From positions 62,001 to 126,000 of the forward strand of contig CALYLX010000112.1 in assembly GCA_944990035.1 (NCBI GenBank): a stretch of DNA of 64,000 nucleotides. The letters run 5' to 3'. Shown here piece by piece: positions 12,602-24,249 of this stretch; the stretch's first letter is position 1; each line of letters starts with the position of its first letter. Source of the stretch: Clitopilus passeckerianus (taxonomy: Eukaryota > Basidiomycota > Agaricomycetes > Agaricales > Entolomataceae). A program made the translations under genes and the position numbers. The notes beneath the pieces were generated by a model, which worked only from the letters and a program-made list of their open reading frames with translations, ran no database searches and had not been told where the DNA came from.

Positions 12602-13770
12602 TCAAACTTGAGCGGAAGAGATGTAGAACCACTTGGAAACTACAAAGAAATGCATCAGTAGAGGGAAGTGGTGAGATAGACATCGTCTTACTCGATGGAT
12701 CAACAGGAGCAGGGGGCTTCCTGGAATCAGCAGGGATGCTGGTGTAGGCGGGGTCGCTCCTGGAAATGAAGCCAGGGGAGTTTTGGATGGTGATGTTACG
12801 ACTGGAAGGAGGGAGATTAGTTCTACGGATGTCGAGAATACGAGAGGAGCTTACATGGAGAGATCGTAAGACTGGGTCTTAGCAGGAGTCTCGCCGACAA
12901 TCAAGCGACGCCAGGACTCATGGCACTCGTGGATAATCTCGGTGGCGTACTTCTTATTCTTGGCCTCACCAGAGAAGGCAAAGGTGTTCTCGGGCTTTCC
13001 ATCGGGAATCTTGTAGATCCTGAACCATTCATTGGTGGCACGGATGAGGCCGGGGAGGTGCCTCTCAACATCCTCGATGTCGTTGAGTTTAGAAGCAAGA
13101 GGGTCTTGGACATCGACGACGATGACCTTCCAGTCGGTCTCGCCTTCGTCGAGGAGAGCCATGATACCGAGGACCTTGACCTGCTTGACTTGACCGACAT
13201 AGCCAACCTGCTCACCAATCTCGCAGACATCGAGGGGGTCATTATCTCCCCTGGCCTTGGTCTCTGCGTGAGCTTGGCTGGGATCCTCCCAAGTCTGAGG
13301 AGAAGGGGGTCAAGACGGATTATAGCGTCAAAGAAGTGAGACGTACTTGAGGGAATGCACCATAGTTCCAGATGTAACCGTGGTGGGGGAAGCAGTTACG
13401 GACGTATCTCAGCCTGCCCTTCTTGATATCTTGCTTGATAGGGTTGAAGGGCTCCTCCTTGGAGATTTCCATCTTCGCATTGGTCCAGCGAGGAACCTCG
13501 ACGATCATGTTGAAAATGCCATTGTTCTGGTCAGCAAAGAGGGGAATGTCGTGGAAGGGGGAGACGACAGAGCCGTTCTGCTCGATGAAGACGCGATGCT
13601 CTACGATTTTTTGTTGTTAGATCTCGCTGATCGCGTGCTATCGATAGCGATGGGCAACGCACCAAGGGTGTTGGGAGCACCAACGAGGCGAGGAGTGTAT
13701 TCTACGTGTGCAACGTGTCAGGCGACGAGCTTAGCGTATAGAGCGACCGTGAGTGCTTACGGGAAGCCAT
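12602..13770 (-). CDS. IPP1: Inorganic pyrophosphatase
   Basis: Soluble family I pyrophosphatase, which hydrolyses PPi to two phosphates and pulls biosynthetic reactions forward. The spliced start is [20 protein letters not shown], then [20 protein letters not shown] and [20 protein letters not shown]. The metal-binding signature [20 protein letters not shown] is intact, and [20 protein letters not shown] follows. The C-terminal exons give [20 protein letters not shown], then [15 protein letters not shown], and finally [11 protein letters not shown] with TGA read from 12604-12602. Exon 1 codes only about four residues. About five introns are inferred. The gene converges on POM152 with about 230 bases between the stop codons. 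Confidence 0.95.
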
Positions 13771-14088
13771 GGTATCACTATGCACTGGGCGTAGGAGTTG
13801 AAGTTGGTGGGAGAGGCGCTGTGCCGTGTTTGGACCAAAAGTCATTTGACGGCTTTTCAAGGTGGAGGCCTGCCTGGATTTGATCAATACTTTTGGTTCA
13901 AAACGCCATTGCAACCAAAAGTTTACGATAATATTACCTCAAATGTCGCAAACCTGCTGTTCGACAAGCACTGAGCATTGCCCGACACGACTGCCAGCAA
14001 AACAAGATGAGACTCACGACCCTTTTACGTTACTCAACGGATATCAGGGTTACATTTGTTTACTACGCGATCTAATCTCAAGAAAAAT
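13771..14088. other. Intergenic region, promoter side of pyrophosphatase
   Basis: About 320 bases lie between the start codon of the pyrophosphatase gene and the stop codon of GCP4, both on the minus strand. I see no gene in it. It should contain the pyrophosphatase promoter and the GCP4 3' untranslated region. Confidence 0.4.
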
Positions 14089-16398
14089 TCAAAGTATCCC
14101 TCCCGCTGATAAAATGTTTGCTTCCGACTCCCCGGTGTCCTGTCGTTGTGAAAACCCCTTGTTGAAGTCAATTTTCAACAGCAACCGTTCTACGTGCCTC
14201 CGAACTTCTCCGATCCCGCCTTCCAAGCCTTTCCCGCCTCGGGATAAATTCATACCCGTGTAATTTGCAACACTCGCATTCAGTAAAATTGATTTGGACG
14301 CGTCTGCGCCCGCGGAAGGGTTGCTGCGCGATTGAGAGTGATAGTTGTTCATAAAACGCGTCCAGCGTGCTTCGTATTGACTAGAAGCCCTAGATTAGAG
14401 CGTTTGCAACATCAATCAGCCGAAAACACACACCTGCTGTATTCCGTCTACAATTGACCACCGCTCTTTCACCATGCTACCTATTTCTTCGCTTTCTCCA
14501 TCAATACTGCCTTCAAATAACAGTGCGGGCAATACATCTCCTCCCCAGCGTTCCACCTGGGCTACGAAGCCTTCACAGATATCCAGGAAACTCTTGATGA
14601 TCGTGGTAAGAGCCGAGTTAGTCAACAGGCACCCTGTCAGAAGGCGATCCAGATAATTCTCGTGTGTTGCCCGTAGTGTTGTAAAGTCGAGCCCAGACGA
14701 TGCAAATGGGTTATTTCCAGCTTCACTGCCCCGACGGCCATGGTGTATCTCTGGCTGAATCGGGGTCGACCTGCCTGACTTGATCGCGCTTTCTGCAGTG
14801 TTCCTGACCAAAGACTCCTTCAGCTTGCTGAATTCCAGATCGACGACATCTGTCATGATATACCCAAGGAGGGTACTCAAAAACCACTCCATGTCGCGCA
14901 CAACACCCCACCCGCAACGAAGCAGCCGGCTACGAAGTTCTGTATCTTCAGCTGTACCTCCCTCTCCCAGACCTGTCCATCGTCTGCGGGCACGCTGGGC
15001 ATTTGATAGGGAAGTCCAACAGTTGTGAACCTGGGTATGGGTTTTGCGAAGTGCGGATAGGTATGAAAAGAGGGCCGCATAAGCATCCAGATCGATGGGG
15101 TGCAGGAACAGGTCGAGCGGCCAGGTGACCTTGTAGGTAAGGGTAAGAGGTGTTCCAAGAAGAGTGGATATAAAGAGGTTGGAATCTAATTCCGGTTTTG
15201 CTGCAGAGGAAGTAGCCAAGGAGCGGGCCTTCGCATCGAGTGTTGGGAGTAAAGGCCGGACGGGGCCGGTGGGTAAGGAGAAATGTAAACGAGTCAGTAC
15301 TGGATCATGTTGTGCACTCGTGCCAACAGATGCTCGCAAGAGTGTGTGGTTGAGGTCTTGCTCGCGAATGACGTGGGTAGAGCTTGAACGAGAGGTCAAC
15401 CGGGCAAGCTTCAGCCGTTCGATCTCTCTTATCAGGGAAAGGCTGAACTCTCCATTGCGCAGCAAGAAGTAATCTGCTCTGTAAGAAGGCTTAGAATTGT
15501 GAATCGCACTTTGATACAAAACTTACAAGGAATCCACGGCGACCTCTACATCCTTCTGGGTCAGGACGTTTAGCCAGAGCCATTCGCTGACATTTGTCCG
15601 GATTTGCGAAATGGCCCCATCAAATGCATGTTGGCTTTCTGGTAGAACTTCTTCTAACAAGGTTGCATGCTGTGATGCAAGATTCTTCGGAAGCTGTTTC
15701 TGCCATTTAGCCGCCTTTACGGTGCTGATGGCGCGCCCAATGTATACGATGGAATCTCGTGAATGAGCAGATACGCAGGAGGGCATAGCGCCATCAACGA
15801 GGGCGAAATCCTCGGTTACAATGGATGCAGGCGTGGATATAGTCCCGTGTATTAGGAAAGCGCTGACTTGAACCCGCCATACACGTTGCACTGCAGCGGA
15901 GAGCTGGCCCATTATGTCTGCGACACGATGTACACCCGTCTTTGAACGTGCAAGCAGAAGATCGATGAGGGTTCCTGGCTTCCAGTCTGGCTTTGATTGA
16001 AGAACTACCATTAGAGATGCCAGTGCGCTCAGCGGCGCGTCCCATTCGGCAAATATCGCGCGAATAGCGGAGAGTGGTACGAAAGAACCTCTTGCCACCA
16101 AGCTGGAATCGCGTCTCAACACCTTGGCTTCTGTCTCTACAACGAGCCTTTCGTATTCATCTCTCAGAATTTTGTTCAAAGTGGCACATAACGCGCAGAT
16201 TGAACGTGATGACGAGCTAGAAAGGGTCTCGCAGGCAGATTTGACTTTTCGATACCGAACTGCAATGAGACCGAGCGATTCTAGGCATTGCTGTTCTCCA
16301 GGGTGGAGGAGGGACGTAAATGAGGCGTTTATGGTATTATCTGTAGGGAACAGGGACGAGGAATGGCCAGCAAGGACTAAGAGGACTTCAGCAATCAT
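14089..16398 (-). CDS. GCP4: Gamma-tubulin complex component 4
   Basis: Spc97/Spc98-family subunit of the gamma-tubulin ring complex, which nucleates microtubules at the spindle pole body or its equivalent. The start MIAEVLLVLAGHSSSLFP at 16398 fits the usual GCP4 opening and is preferred over the longer open frame. The N-terminal half contains FLHPGEQQ-like LLHPGEQQCLESLGLIAVRY and VQRVWRVQVSAFLIHGTIS. The GRIP2 part has DYFLLRNGEFSLSLIREIER, LTYKVTWPLDLFLHPIDLDA, and RCGWGVVRDMEWFLSTLLGY followed by IMTDVVD. The final exon reads ASSQYEARWTRFMNNYHSQS and ends near RLLLKIDFNKGFSQRQDTGE. Total length is about 760 residues. Two introns separate the three exons. Confidence 0.88.
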
Positions 16399-16493
16399 GG
16401 AAGTGAAAGTCGCGATCACGCTGGCGCCGTTGCCCACAACAGTAGTATCGTACAGCCACTACCACGATCGACTTGACCTTGACCTCGAATTCC

Positions 16494-18765
16494 ATGGATT
16501 CACGTCCAAGCACCTCCAAAGAACCTTCTCGTCAATTTACCACTTTGGACTTGGACGATGCATTCACAGACGATGGTGACAATGCTGAATACCAGTTCTC
16601 GCCTGAGGCAATCCGAGAGGAAATGGCTAGACACATGCCACCAATAGATTCTGCCTGGGGAGAACCTCCACAGCCTCCGAGTCCACCAGCACATCTAGAG
16701 AACCTATCCGTATCGACTCTTGACATCTACAACGACGTTCACCCTACGACTTCGGAATCACAGCCGCAATCGCCTGAAAGTATGAAGTCTCTCGAGCTGC
16801 CGGATCACTTCTCGCAGATATCCCTCTCGAGGTCAAATAGTGGGCAGGATGTAGAGGATCATCATCCCCAATGCCAGAATCATACAGGGAGGAGCAGGTA
16901 TTTGACACCCTTCCAATTGTCATCATCGATGCTTCAAATGGCACAGTTGAACACGACCCAAATGCTCCAGTTTTCATCCCGTATTCACTTAACCTCTCAC
17001 CCGCTCGATCGTCAATAGAAGTCCCACTTGAAAGCGCGTTGTCTACCAGGTCACTCCCCAATCCCGAACATGAATCGTATGAAACGCAGCCTGGACCCTC
17101 GAGCAGCAGTATCGTTGCTACTGTTAATAGCTCCTCCCAGCCCTCTAGCCCGAAGTTCAATGGTGGCGATATACCCCCACTCACGATAGCTGGAGCCACT
17201 GCGGCTGCTAGTGCGACCCTTCCGAATGATCCTCCTCCGACCGTCAAACCATCTGGTCACCGTCATACCCGTTCAACGGGTCCAAGTGCCTTCGAAAAGG
17301 TTCGCAGCAGGACGCGCCCAACGTTCCTTCCCCCAAAACCTCGGCCAGAAGACGATAAACATTTAGCAGACTGGCACCGCATGATGGAGCAAAGCCGTGC
17401 TGTCGGTACGTTGACGCCTCTCATTTATGTACACGAACCTGACCCAGCTTGAAGCGGAGAAGAAGGCTAAAGCTCAGAAGGAACGGCGACTTGCCCGAGA
17501 GAAACGGATTGAGGAAACGATACACATCTGGGAAAAGGAGATAATACCGGATTGGAGGGTTGTCCACAAGAATCCCGCGCTACGCAAGGTTTGGTGGAGA
17601 GGGATTCCACCAAAGTATCGAGCAGAGATGTGGGAGAAGGCGGCGGGAAATGCATTAACACTGAGCAAAGGTAGATATCTGGCCATTCAACTTGCAGGGT
17701 CTGACTCACCCCTTGCTTCTATAATGGATATTGACATATTCCCTACTTTGGTGCTTTCTGACAGATAATTACCGCATATGCCTTTCACGAGCTAAGAAAG
17801 CACTCTCTTCCAATGTCTTTCCAGCAGACAGCTTAAAGGCCATGGAAGAGGACATTCTCTCCACGTTACCGTCACTACATCTGTTCCATCCTGAGACTGG
17901 TCCGATGTATGCCGAACTCAAAGAGATGCTATGTGCATGGGTCGTAGCGAGGAGTGATGAAGGGCTGGGATATAAGCATGGCGCGGCAAGACTGGGCGCG
18001 ATGCTGTTGATAAACATGCCCGCCCAGAAAGCCTTTGTAGTGTTGCGCAATCTTCTGGAAAGGCACTGTATGCGAAGCTTCTATGGAGGAGAGGCAGCAA
18101 AAGATGATGTAAGTCTTTGGTTTCCGCTTCCTTGCTGCACCTGACGAAACACTTAGGTAGAAGCCTACTATAGGTACCAATCACGTCTCTCCGTAACCAT
18201 CTTCTCGCATGCTGATTTTGAAACAGGATCTTCGACACTTTGCTTGCGGATGGCATGCCAAAAAGTACGTGGTAAATGTATGGATGAAAATCGGGGTTGA
18301 TAGCTTCCTAGTTTACTTCAATTTTAAGCAACATCAGGTCTCTCCAGCCGCCTATCTCAACGATTGGCTAGTCCCGTTGTTCCTCGACCATCTACCGTTT
18401 GAAGCTTGTGCCCGGATCTGGGATGTCCTAATACTGGAGGGTGATTCCTTCCTGTATCGTGTATCTCTTGCAATACTTGCGGTTTTGGAACCTCGGCTAT
18501 TTTTCCCGGACAGGCGAGAGCTATTGGAACTTCTAAGGTATAATCCCCGCTTTCAAGTTAGAAGCTCTACTGACACCACCGCAGGGGAGAGAACAAAGCT
18601 GCGATAGATGTGGCAAAGAGAGATAACAGACCTCTTGACGGAGGAAAATACGAAATATACGGCCTAGATGATGAATCTATATGGGACCGAATCGATGACA
18701 TGGATGAGTGGTGGAAGGAAAGTACATGGGCCAGACTGCTGCGTCGAGAACTACCAGACATATGA
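16494..18765 (+). CDS. TBC-domain protein, catalytic fingers lost
   Basis: The family are GTPase-activating proteins for Rab GTPases. The start MDSRPSTSKEPSRQF is followed by about 320 disordered Ser/Pro-rich residues and a charged helix (EKKAKAQKERRLAREKRIEE). The TBC domain then opens with PALRKVWWRGIPPKYRAEMW. Motif B reads EEDILSTLPSLHLF, where active TBC1D12/14-like proteins have DISRTFP, so the arginine finger is Ser. Motif C reads GLGYKHGAARLGAMLLINMP, where active proteins have GYVQGM, so the glutamine finger is His. The later helices are intact: FNFKQHQVSPAAYLNDWLVP, FEACARIWDVLILEGDSFLY. The protein ends WARLLRRELPDI before TGA at 18763-18765. The fold is kept, but GAP activity is doubtful. 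About five introns. Confidence 0.88.
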
Positions 18766-19086
18766 CAGTCGGTGCGCCTCTAGAACTTTAGGATAGCGGG
18801 CTGATACTCCGACTATTGCTGCGATCGTCGTTCTAGTCACGGAATCCAGGTTACGTTTGTCCACTAGTCCTTGAAAAGTCTCGACAAAGCTAGGTCGGGT
18901 GCGGCCCGACGTCCCGTTCTAGACCTATTCCCAAAAATGGAAGTCAGATTGATGGGATGGCACAGCCTGCTCTCGACGTGAAAGCCAGATCGACTGTTGA
19001 ATCCACTGCACCACTCATTACTGTGAAGAAGGTCTAGGCATACTTCAGAAAGATGGAATCGCCGAGTTTCGGAAGAGGTGGTCGTG
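18766..19086. other. Intergenic region, nothing recognised
   Basis: I see no gene here. It covers the 3' region of the TBC-domain gene and the upstream region of the small TATA-driven gene. An open frame on the minus strand at 18864-19151 has no domain and crosses that TATA box, so I do not call it. Confidence 0.35.
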
Positions 19087-19094
19087 TATAAAAG
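19087..19094 (+). promoter_or_regulatory. TATA box of the small gene
   Basis: TATAAAAG lies 106 bases before the ATG of the small two-intron gene, a plausible core promoter position with a leader of about 75 bases. Clear TATA boxes are infrequent in this window, which supports a real promoter here. Confidence 0.5.
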
Positions 19095-19192
19095 CAGAGA
19101 GTGCATTCTAGCTACCTCCATCGCACCAAAGCCTTCCGTGAACACATTCACTCACATAAAGCCTACCCTCCAAAAGCTCTTCTTACTCTGAA

Positions 19193-19459
19193 ATGTCAAC
19201 TTGGGTGAACGCATTTAAAGCCCGCCGATATGTGAGTTAACTACTTCTTCCAGCGACGTGCGATGCTCATCACCTCATTAGCAACTCATCTTCTGGTGTG
19301 GCGTACAATCTGTGCTCTTAACTACCATTTATCAAAACTGGCAGAAGCCTCGGTGAGACTTGTTCCGTTCGGTGGATTTAGAGCAGTGAACTGACTGATA
19401 TCCTCAGCCCAATGATGCACGAGCAGAGGCTGGCAGCTAATTACCGCCATAGGATCTGA
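19193..19459 (+). CDS. Small 53-residue protein, three exons
   Basis: Not long enough to stand out as an open frame, but splicing gives a clean gene. Exon 1 (19193-19231) encodes MSTWVNAFKARRY. Intron 1 (19232-19281) has GTGAGT and TTAG. Exon 2 (19282-19352) encodes QLIFWCGVQSVLLTTIYQNW and QKP. Intron 2 (19353-19407) has GTGAGA, an ACTGAC branch-like site and CTCAG. Exon 3 ends MMHEQRLAANYRHRI before TGA at 19457-19459. The frame is kept across both introns. The protein is basic at both ends, with a hydrophobic stretch at residues ~14-31 that could span a membrane once. I do not recognise the family. If intron 2 is not removed, a TGA at 19354 would end it at 37 residues. Confidence 0.5.
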
Positions 19460-19683
19460 ACCGGGGATAATGGCCAAATCCCTGGAGCCTGAATATCCGC
19501 TCTTCAATTCTCCGCACTCGAAGCACCTTTTCCCTTAACGCCTAGACCCACGAACGTAGAATATACTATACTCCATATGTACTATATATAATTATCAAAG
19601 TCCTAGCAAAGTCTTCCAGTCCTGGGTAAAATATGAGTGTCTATTATGCATTTGCATTAAATAAGAGGGGGCGGGTTGGTCCG

Positions 19684-21678
19684 TCAATCCACCAGGAACT
19701 CTTGCGCGCATGAGAGTACATTCTCCCAGAACCTTTCCACAACATCCTTCTTGAAGCCGTTTTCATCATACCCAAGGCTAATCCATAATTTGCCGACAAA
19801 GGTATAGCCAAATAGTAACATGGCGCCAGCACGTTGTCGCGAACCTGTCGTGAGAGTGTGTAGCTTGATGTCTCCGAAGGTGGTATGTTTGTAGATGCCA
19901 TCGAGGTTACCTAGCAGAGATAATCCAATCAAGGCGTTTGACGGTGCTTTGCTAGAAACTTGAGCAGATTTAGGTTTCGATGGAGGTGCCACCCAAACAC
20001 CATTGGCCTTATCATCGTCCTCCTTGGCCCAGATTCGTGCACGCTTGCCACGTTCGCGAGCCATCAACAAACTCCTGGAGATAGTCATAGGATTTTTAGC
20101 GGCCTTTGTGCTCTGAATCTTCGCAGAGCGCGCCCGGTGCCAGAATGCCTGTGTAACATCACCGGATTTGGGGAGGAATGAAGGGAGGATCACGTTGAAG
20201 TAACCAATGGCAAGGAACCAGTAGGAGTCGTGTAGGGCTTTGTCAGCTCGAAGATAAGGGCGAAGATTGAGCGCTGAATACATCATGCTGATTGTGATTG
20301 ACAGTTGAGTGAGCGAATGAGGCAATGATCTGAAGGTGAACATAGACGCTCACGATGGCAATTCTGGCTGGTCGTGTGATGTCCGAGCCCAAGCAATGTT
20401 GCAAATAGCGAACAGCGCTGCAGAGATAGAGACACCATTCTCTTTGCATCTCTTGAGCATCGCCTTGGTACGTTGCTCGTCGATTGCTACTGTAGGTACA
20501 ATGGTGTGGCGAGGGCCAGCTTTTGCCCGAGGGAAGGATTGGCCACCCTGGAAAGTGTTAGGTGTTTGTTATTAAGAGAAGAAGGGCAACCTTACAACGA
20601 GCTTCTCTTGATCAAGCTTGAAGTCGACGCGATTGACAGTCTCGCGGAATCGCCCTTTCACCTGCGGAAGCCTTTCTTCTAATGAGGCTGGGAGGTGGGC
20701 GACCTAGAATAGTTTCAGACAGACCAAAGCTGGCGCTTCATAAGAATGTTTACCTGGTCTCTGAACTTGCTGCACTGTGCATTCACCTCGGCGCTGAGAA
20801 TTTCGCTGAGATCTTCCGTTGAGAGTTTTCCACCTAAAAGGCCGAAGAGTTCATTGGCAAACTGGTGCAGGGCCATTCCATCCCCCAAGAAATGAGTGGC
20901 ACAGATCATAACCTCGAATTCGGCAGAGGATGAGTTATCGACTTTTGAGTTCGGCACTTTGGAAATAATCAGATAAGACAATCGATTAGCAGAGAGTGTC
21001 CTAGGCCCATTGAGATACGATTCAAGAAGTTCTGTAACCGGGGAAATATCAGACAAGGTGGTGAGGTCCGTTCTTAAGGAATTTACCGTCTTTGGTTTGT
21101 GTGCGATAGGCAAGGTTCTCGTCTGCATTTCGTAGAGCTTCCTCCGGCGTCGAAGGTTGCAGAAACCTGGAATACAGCCGTAAGGTCAGCTGTCCTGTAG
21201 TGATGACAGTGGGAACGTACACGTAACGAAGATCCTCATAACTGCGCATTTCGATGCTTGCGTTGAGGAGTGGGTGTCGTGCTCGGAGAATTGCCCACAC
21301 AAGACGAACTCGCTCGAACTCAAACGTAGAAGTAGGGGCGTGGCAACCAAGGTGCAAATACCTTCCATATAGTCAGCTATTTGATCTCAAAAGCACGACG
21401 AACTTGTGTCCTTACATATCGTTGACACCACTCTCCCTGGAAGGGAGGAAGTATGAGGCTTCGGTGTCCCCAAGTAGACGTTCGGCCCTCATCGGTTCGT
21501 CACCAACGAGAGTAATTTGGGACTCAGTGGACTCCATCCTCGGCAGTGACGGACACACGTATGCTGACGGTTCGGAATCGCATGGTCCAGTACGAGCCCG
21601 AAGCTGAGCCTTAAGCTGTTTGATATTTTTGGAGGCTTTGCTGAAAGCAGAAGCTGGCAAGAGAGTGGTGGCAGACAT
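19684..21678 (-). CDS. Condensation-domain-like acyltransferase
   Basis: Member of the CoA-dependent acyltransferase fold shared by NRPS condensation domains, alcohol acetyltransferases and BAHD-like enzymes. The N-terminus begins MSATTLLPASAFSKASKNIK, then RLLGDTEASYFLPSRESGVN and RLVWAILRARHPLLNASIEM. The catalytic HxxxD motif is present as ATHFLGDGMALHQF at about 20860-20920. The second half includes GGQSFPRAKAGPRHTIVPTV, KAMLKRCKENGVSISAALFA, LRPYLRADKALHDSYWFLAI and the end FWENVLSCAQEFLVD. No classical DFGWG motif is visible. Substrate and product cannot be read from sequence. It stands alone, with no adjacent biosynthetic cluster. About six introns. Confidence 0.8.
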
Positions 21679-22565
21679 TTCGCTGGCTTAGTCTTTGGGT
21701 AAAACCAGCAGCGACTAGGCGATCCATGGTTTTGAAATGGCCCATAAATAATGATGATGAATTAGGACAAGAACGGACCTAAATCGCCGATAGTAGCTCG
21801 CAAACCGGATCAGGCCCTCAGCTTCTTTGTTCCCATGCCGTCGATCTAAATGGAGATCTGGATAAGCCCTTAAAATCGTCTTAGCCGATTAGTTTGCTGC
21901 GCTAAATATAACGCTTACTGCTCTATTTAAAACACCAGAAATCAAATAGATGTGGCTGGGCACCTGTAGGCGCAATTTTTGGAGCGAATCACCGCATACT
22001 TTCGTGTTCTCGAAGGAGGGGCAGGTATCTAATCGCCATTTGGACGACAGCTTCTCTTGGACCTACGAAGAACCGAAGGAAACCGAGGGGCTTCGCATCC
22101 CAACTCGTGTTCTTCATTGTCCACGTTCTCGGAACTTGACTGACGTACAGATGGATGGCGTTTAATGGCCAGCACCCAAGCTTATCTCGAGGCTGACAAG
22201 ATCGCGTGGGTTTATACCAAGAACAGGTGTTTGTGGAGACCCATAAACACGCTTAACCCACGCTTTAACATCGCGCATTGCGACATAGTACCTCGACACG
22301 AGTGTCCGATATTTGCTTGGCGTAAATTATGATAACAGATATGACATGGATACCTACATCTCAATTCTCATTCGACGGAGTTCGAGGGACTGAGAAGTTT
22401 CCGTTTGAAGATTAATTATAGATGGCAACCCCAGGTCTAAATGAAATACAGAGTCCCATATAGTTTTTGTAGAGTTATGGCAGAGTTTCATAGTAATGGG
22501 TCTGTGTCGTGCAAGTCCACATGTGTCTGACTAGGCTGGGAATTGACAGAGCGTGATTTCGACAT
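21679..22565. other. Long intergenic region, no gene seen
   Basis: About 890 bases lie between the acyltransferase start and the transporter stop. No open frame here has a recognisable domain. The part near 21679-21950 is AT-rich and probably holds the acyltransferase promoter. The remainder is unassigned. Confidence 0.35.
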
Positions 22566-23965
22566 TTACTTTTCGTCGTCATCCTCGCCTGTGGGGCTGC
22601 CTTTGGAGGTCAGAAGTACGGTGTTTGCACCAGACTCTATGTCCTCGGCTCGACGTGTAGGAGGAGGTGCAGACTGAGAGGACTTAAGCCATGTATAATA
22701 CCTGTCCGACAGATCCATCAGTATCTTTCATGGAGATCTACCGAAGCGATGCTTGGGGGAGAAAATATTCACATGGTGCCTGTCATGATAGTCAAAATCG
22801 ACAGCGCCCGATTCCTGCGAAATTGAAAATGTATACATTCAGTTTCTGAATGCATTATGTCCGACAAATCAGAAAGATCTCACATGTTCAAGACGTCGTT
22901 GAAAATCCAAACCCCGAGAAGAGTTTGAAGAACCGAGCGTGCAGCCTGAGAAAAATGGATCGATGAGGGAATGGAAAGACGAAATGGTGAAATACATACG
23001 CTTGAGAACATATGTGTAATCGGACTTGTAACTTTGATACTGAGAAGTCCAGCTACACAGAGCAAGAAGCCAAAGATGCCGGTGATTAAGCTTCCCCAAA
23101 GGAAGACGGTGCCGTCCCATCGCTCGTCAGATAGTTTGCTGACAATTAGAGGTATTTCTCCATGCAAAATGACGGCAGGTAGCAGAAAAATAGCGGAACC
23201 AAAGTTTGTCCACCATGCGAGCTTGATCGTAGAGTTGTCACAGTAAGGAAGGGAGCTCTTAATCAGCACCGCATGGAACGCGATGAAGAGTGACGAGAGG
23301 ATCCCATAAATTAAGGAAAGCAGGGAGGGGGTCGCGGATGACGGGAGGTTCTTGTTTGGAGCCACTCCAAGGAAGAAACCGATAGTCACAATTCCCGCAG
23401 CTGCTAGGACCTTGCCGGTTGGTGTCGTCCGAGTGTGCACAGATGAAACTGCAATGGTAAGTGGGAGCACAAGTCCCCTGGCAATCTAAACAGTGAGAAT
23501 CTCTTGTCAGTGAAACTCATCAACAAGGCACGTAGAACTGTGTACCTGGAAGAATGAAGCCTCGACGCCACGCAAGCATAGGGTATTGAAAACAAGACCA
23601 ACGATGTTGACCAAGACAACAGGCACGAGCTTCCTAGCGATGTCAGAGTCAAACTTGGGTATTTCCACTTTTTTGGAGAAGAACGCAGAGGCGTGCAGCA
23701 GGGCGACCGCAATAAGCAGTTGTAGCATCAGGAAGACCAGTGGTAAGTCGGGCGAGTTGTTCAGAACGGCCTTATTCCTGGAAAGGACAGGTTCATGTCA
23801 GAGAATAAGACGAATCACTTTCTCGACCTACACAAAAACCATCTACGTTGTAAAGTTAGTGCATGGTGACCCAAGGAATTGTCAAGTACTTACCACCAGA
23901 GCTGCGAACATATAAAAAGCGACTACTGCAGCGACCTGCATCGTCGCGGCGTTGAGAGTAATCAT
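22566..23965 (-). CDS. Nucleotide-sugar transporter, GDP-fucose transporter type
   Basis: Drug/metabolite-superfamily transporter resembling SLC35C1, which exchanges GDP-fucose for GMP across the Golgi membrane. The start MITLNAATMQVAAVVAFYMF at 23965 leads to ALVMVFVNKAVLNNSPDLPL, matching the family's MVFLNK segment. Then come LQLLIAVALLHASAFFSKKV, VVLVNIVGLVFNTLCLRGVE, GIVTIGFFLGVAPNKNLPSS, IKLAWWTNFGSAIFLLPAVI and GLLSIKVTSPITHMFSSAAR. Roughly ten membrane segments are expected. A Lys/Asp-rich tail ends GEDDDEK, with the TAA read from 22568-22566. Exon 2 is only 11 bases (23832-23842, coding MVFV with its neighbour). The frame upstream of the ATG is open but has no other ATG. GDP-sugar specificity is inferred from family and neighbour. 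Confidence 0.8.
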
Positions 23966-24249
23966 GGTGGTTTGAATTCGAGCCTGCTGATAGCCTGGGG
24001 CGAGGACGACATCCAAACTGGTTGGTATATAGCGGACATAATGAACTTCGGATAAGCCTGCAACCCCAGGAGCGTGTTGGCGAATAATCGAGGGCAGGTA
24101 TTGATAAAAGGAGAATGTTATCCCCGTTGAAGGAAGGCACGGCTGCCATCCAGATCTGATCAGAGATCACTGTGTTTCCCATCGTTTGCTGGCGCGAACA
24201 AGTTATTCGCTACAAACCACCAGTCTTCCACGCCAGCTTCACGTTGAGG
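23966..24249. promoter_or_regulatory. Shared divergent promoter region
   Basis: 284 bases separate the start codons of the transporter (minus) and the O-fucosyltransferase-like gene (plus). Both must be driven from this interval, which makes co-regulation possible. I identified no specific factor site in it. Confidence 0.45.

Noticed and set aside
18864..19151. 95-codon minus-strand open frame
   Set aside because: No recognisable fold, and it runs across the TATA box of the small plus-strand gene.
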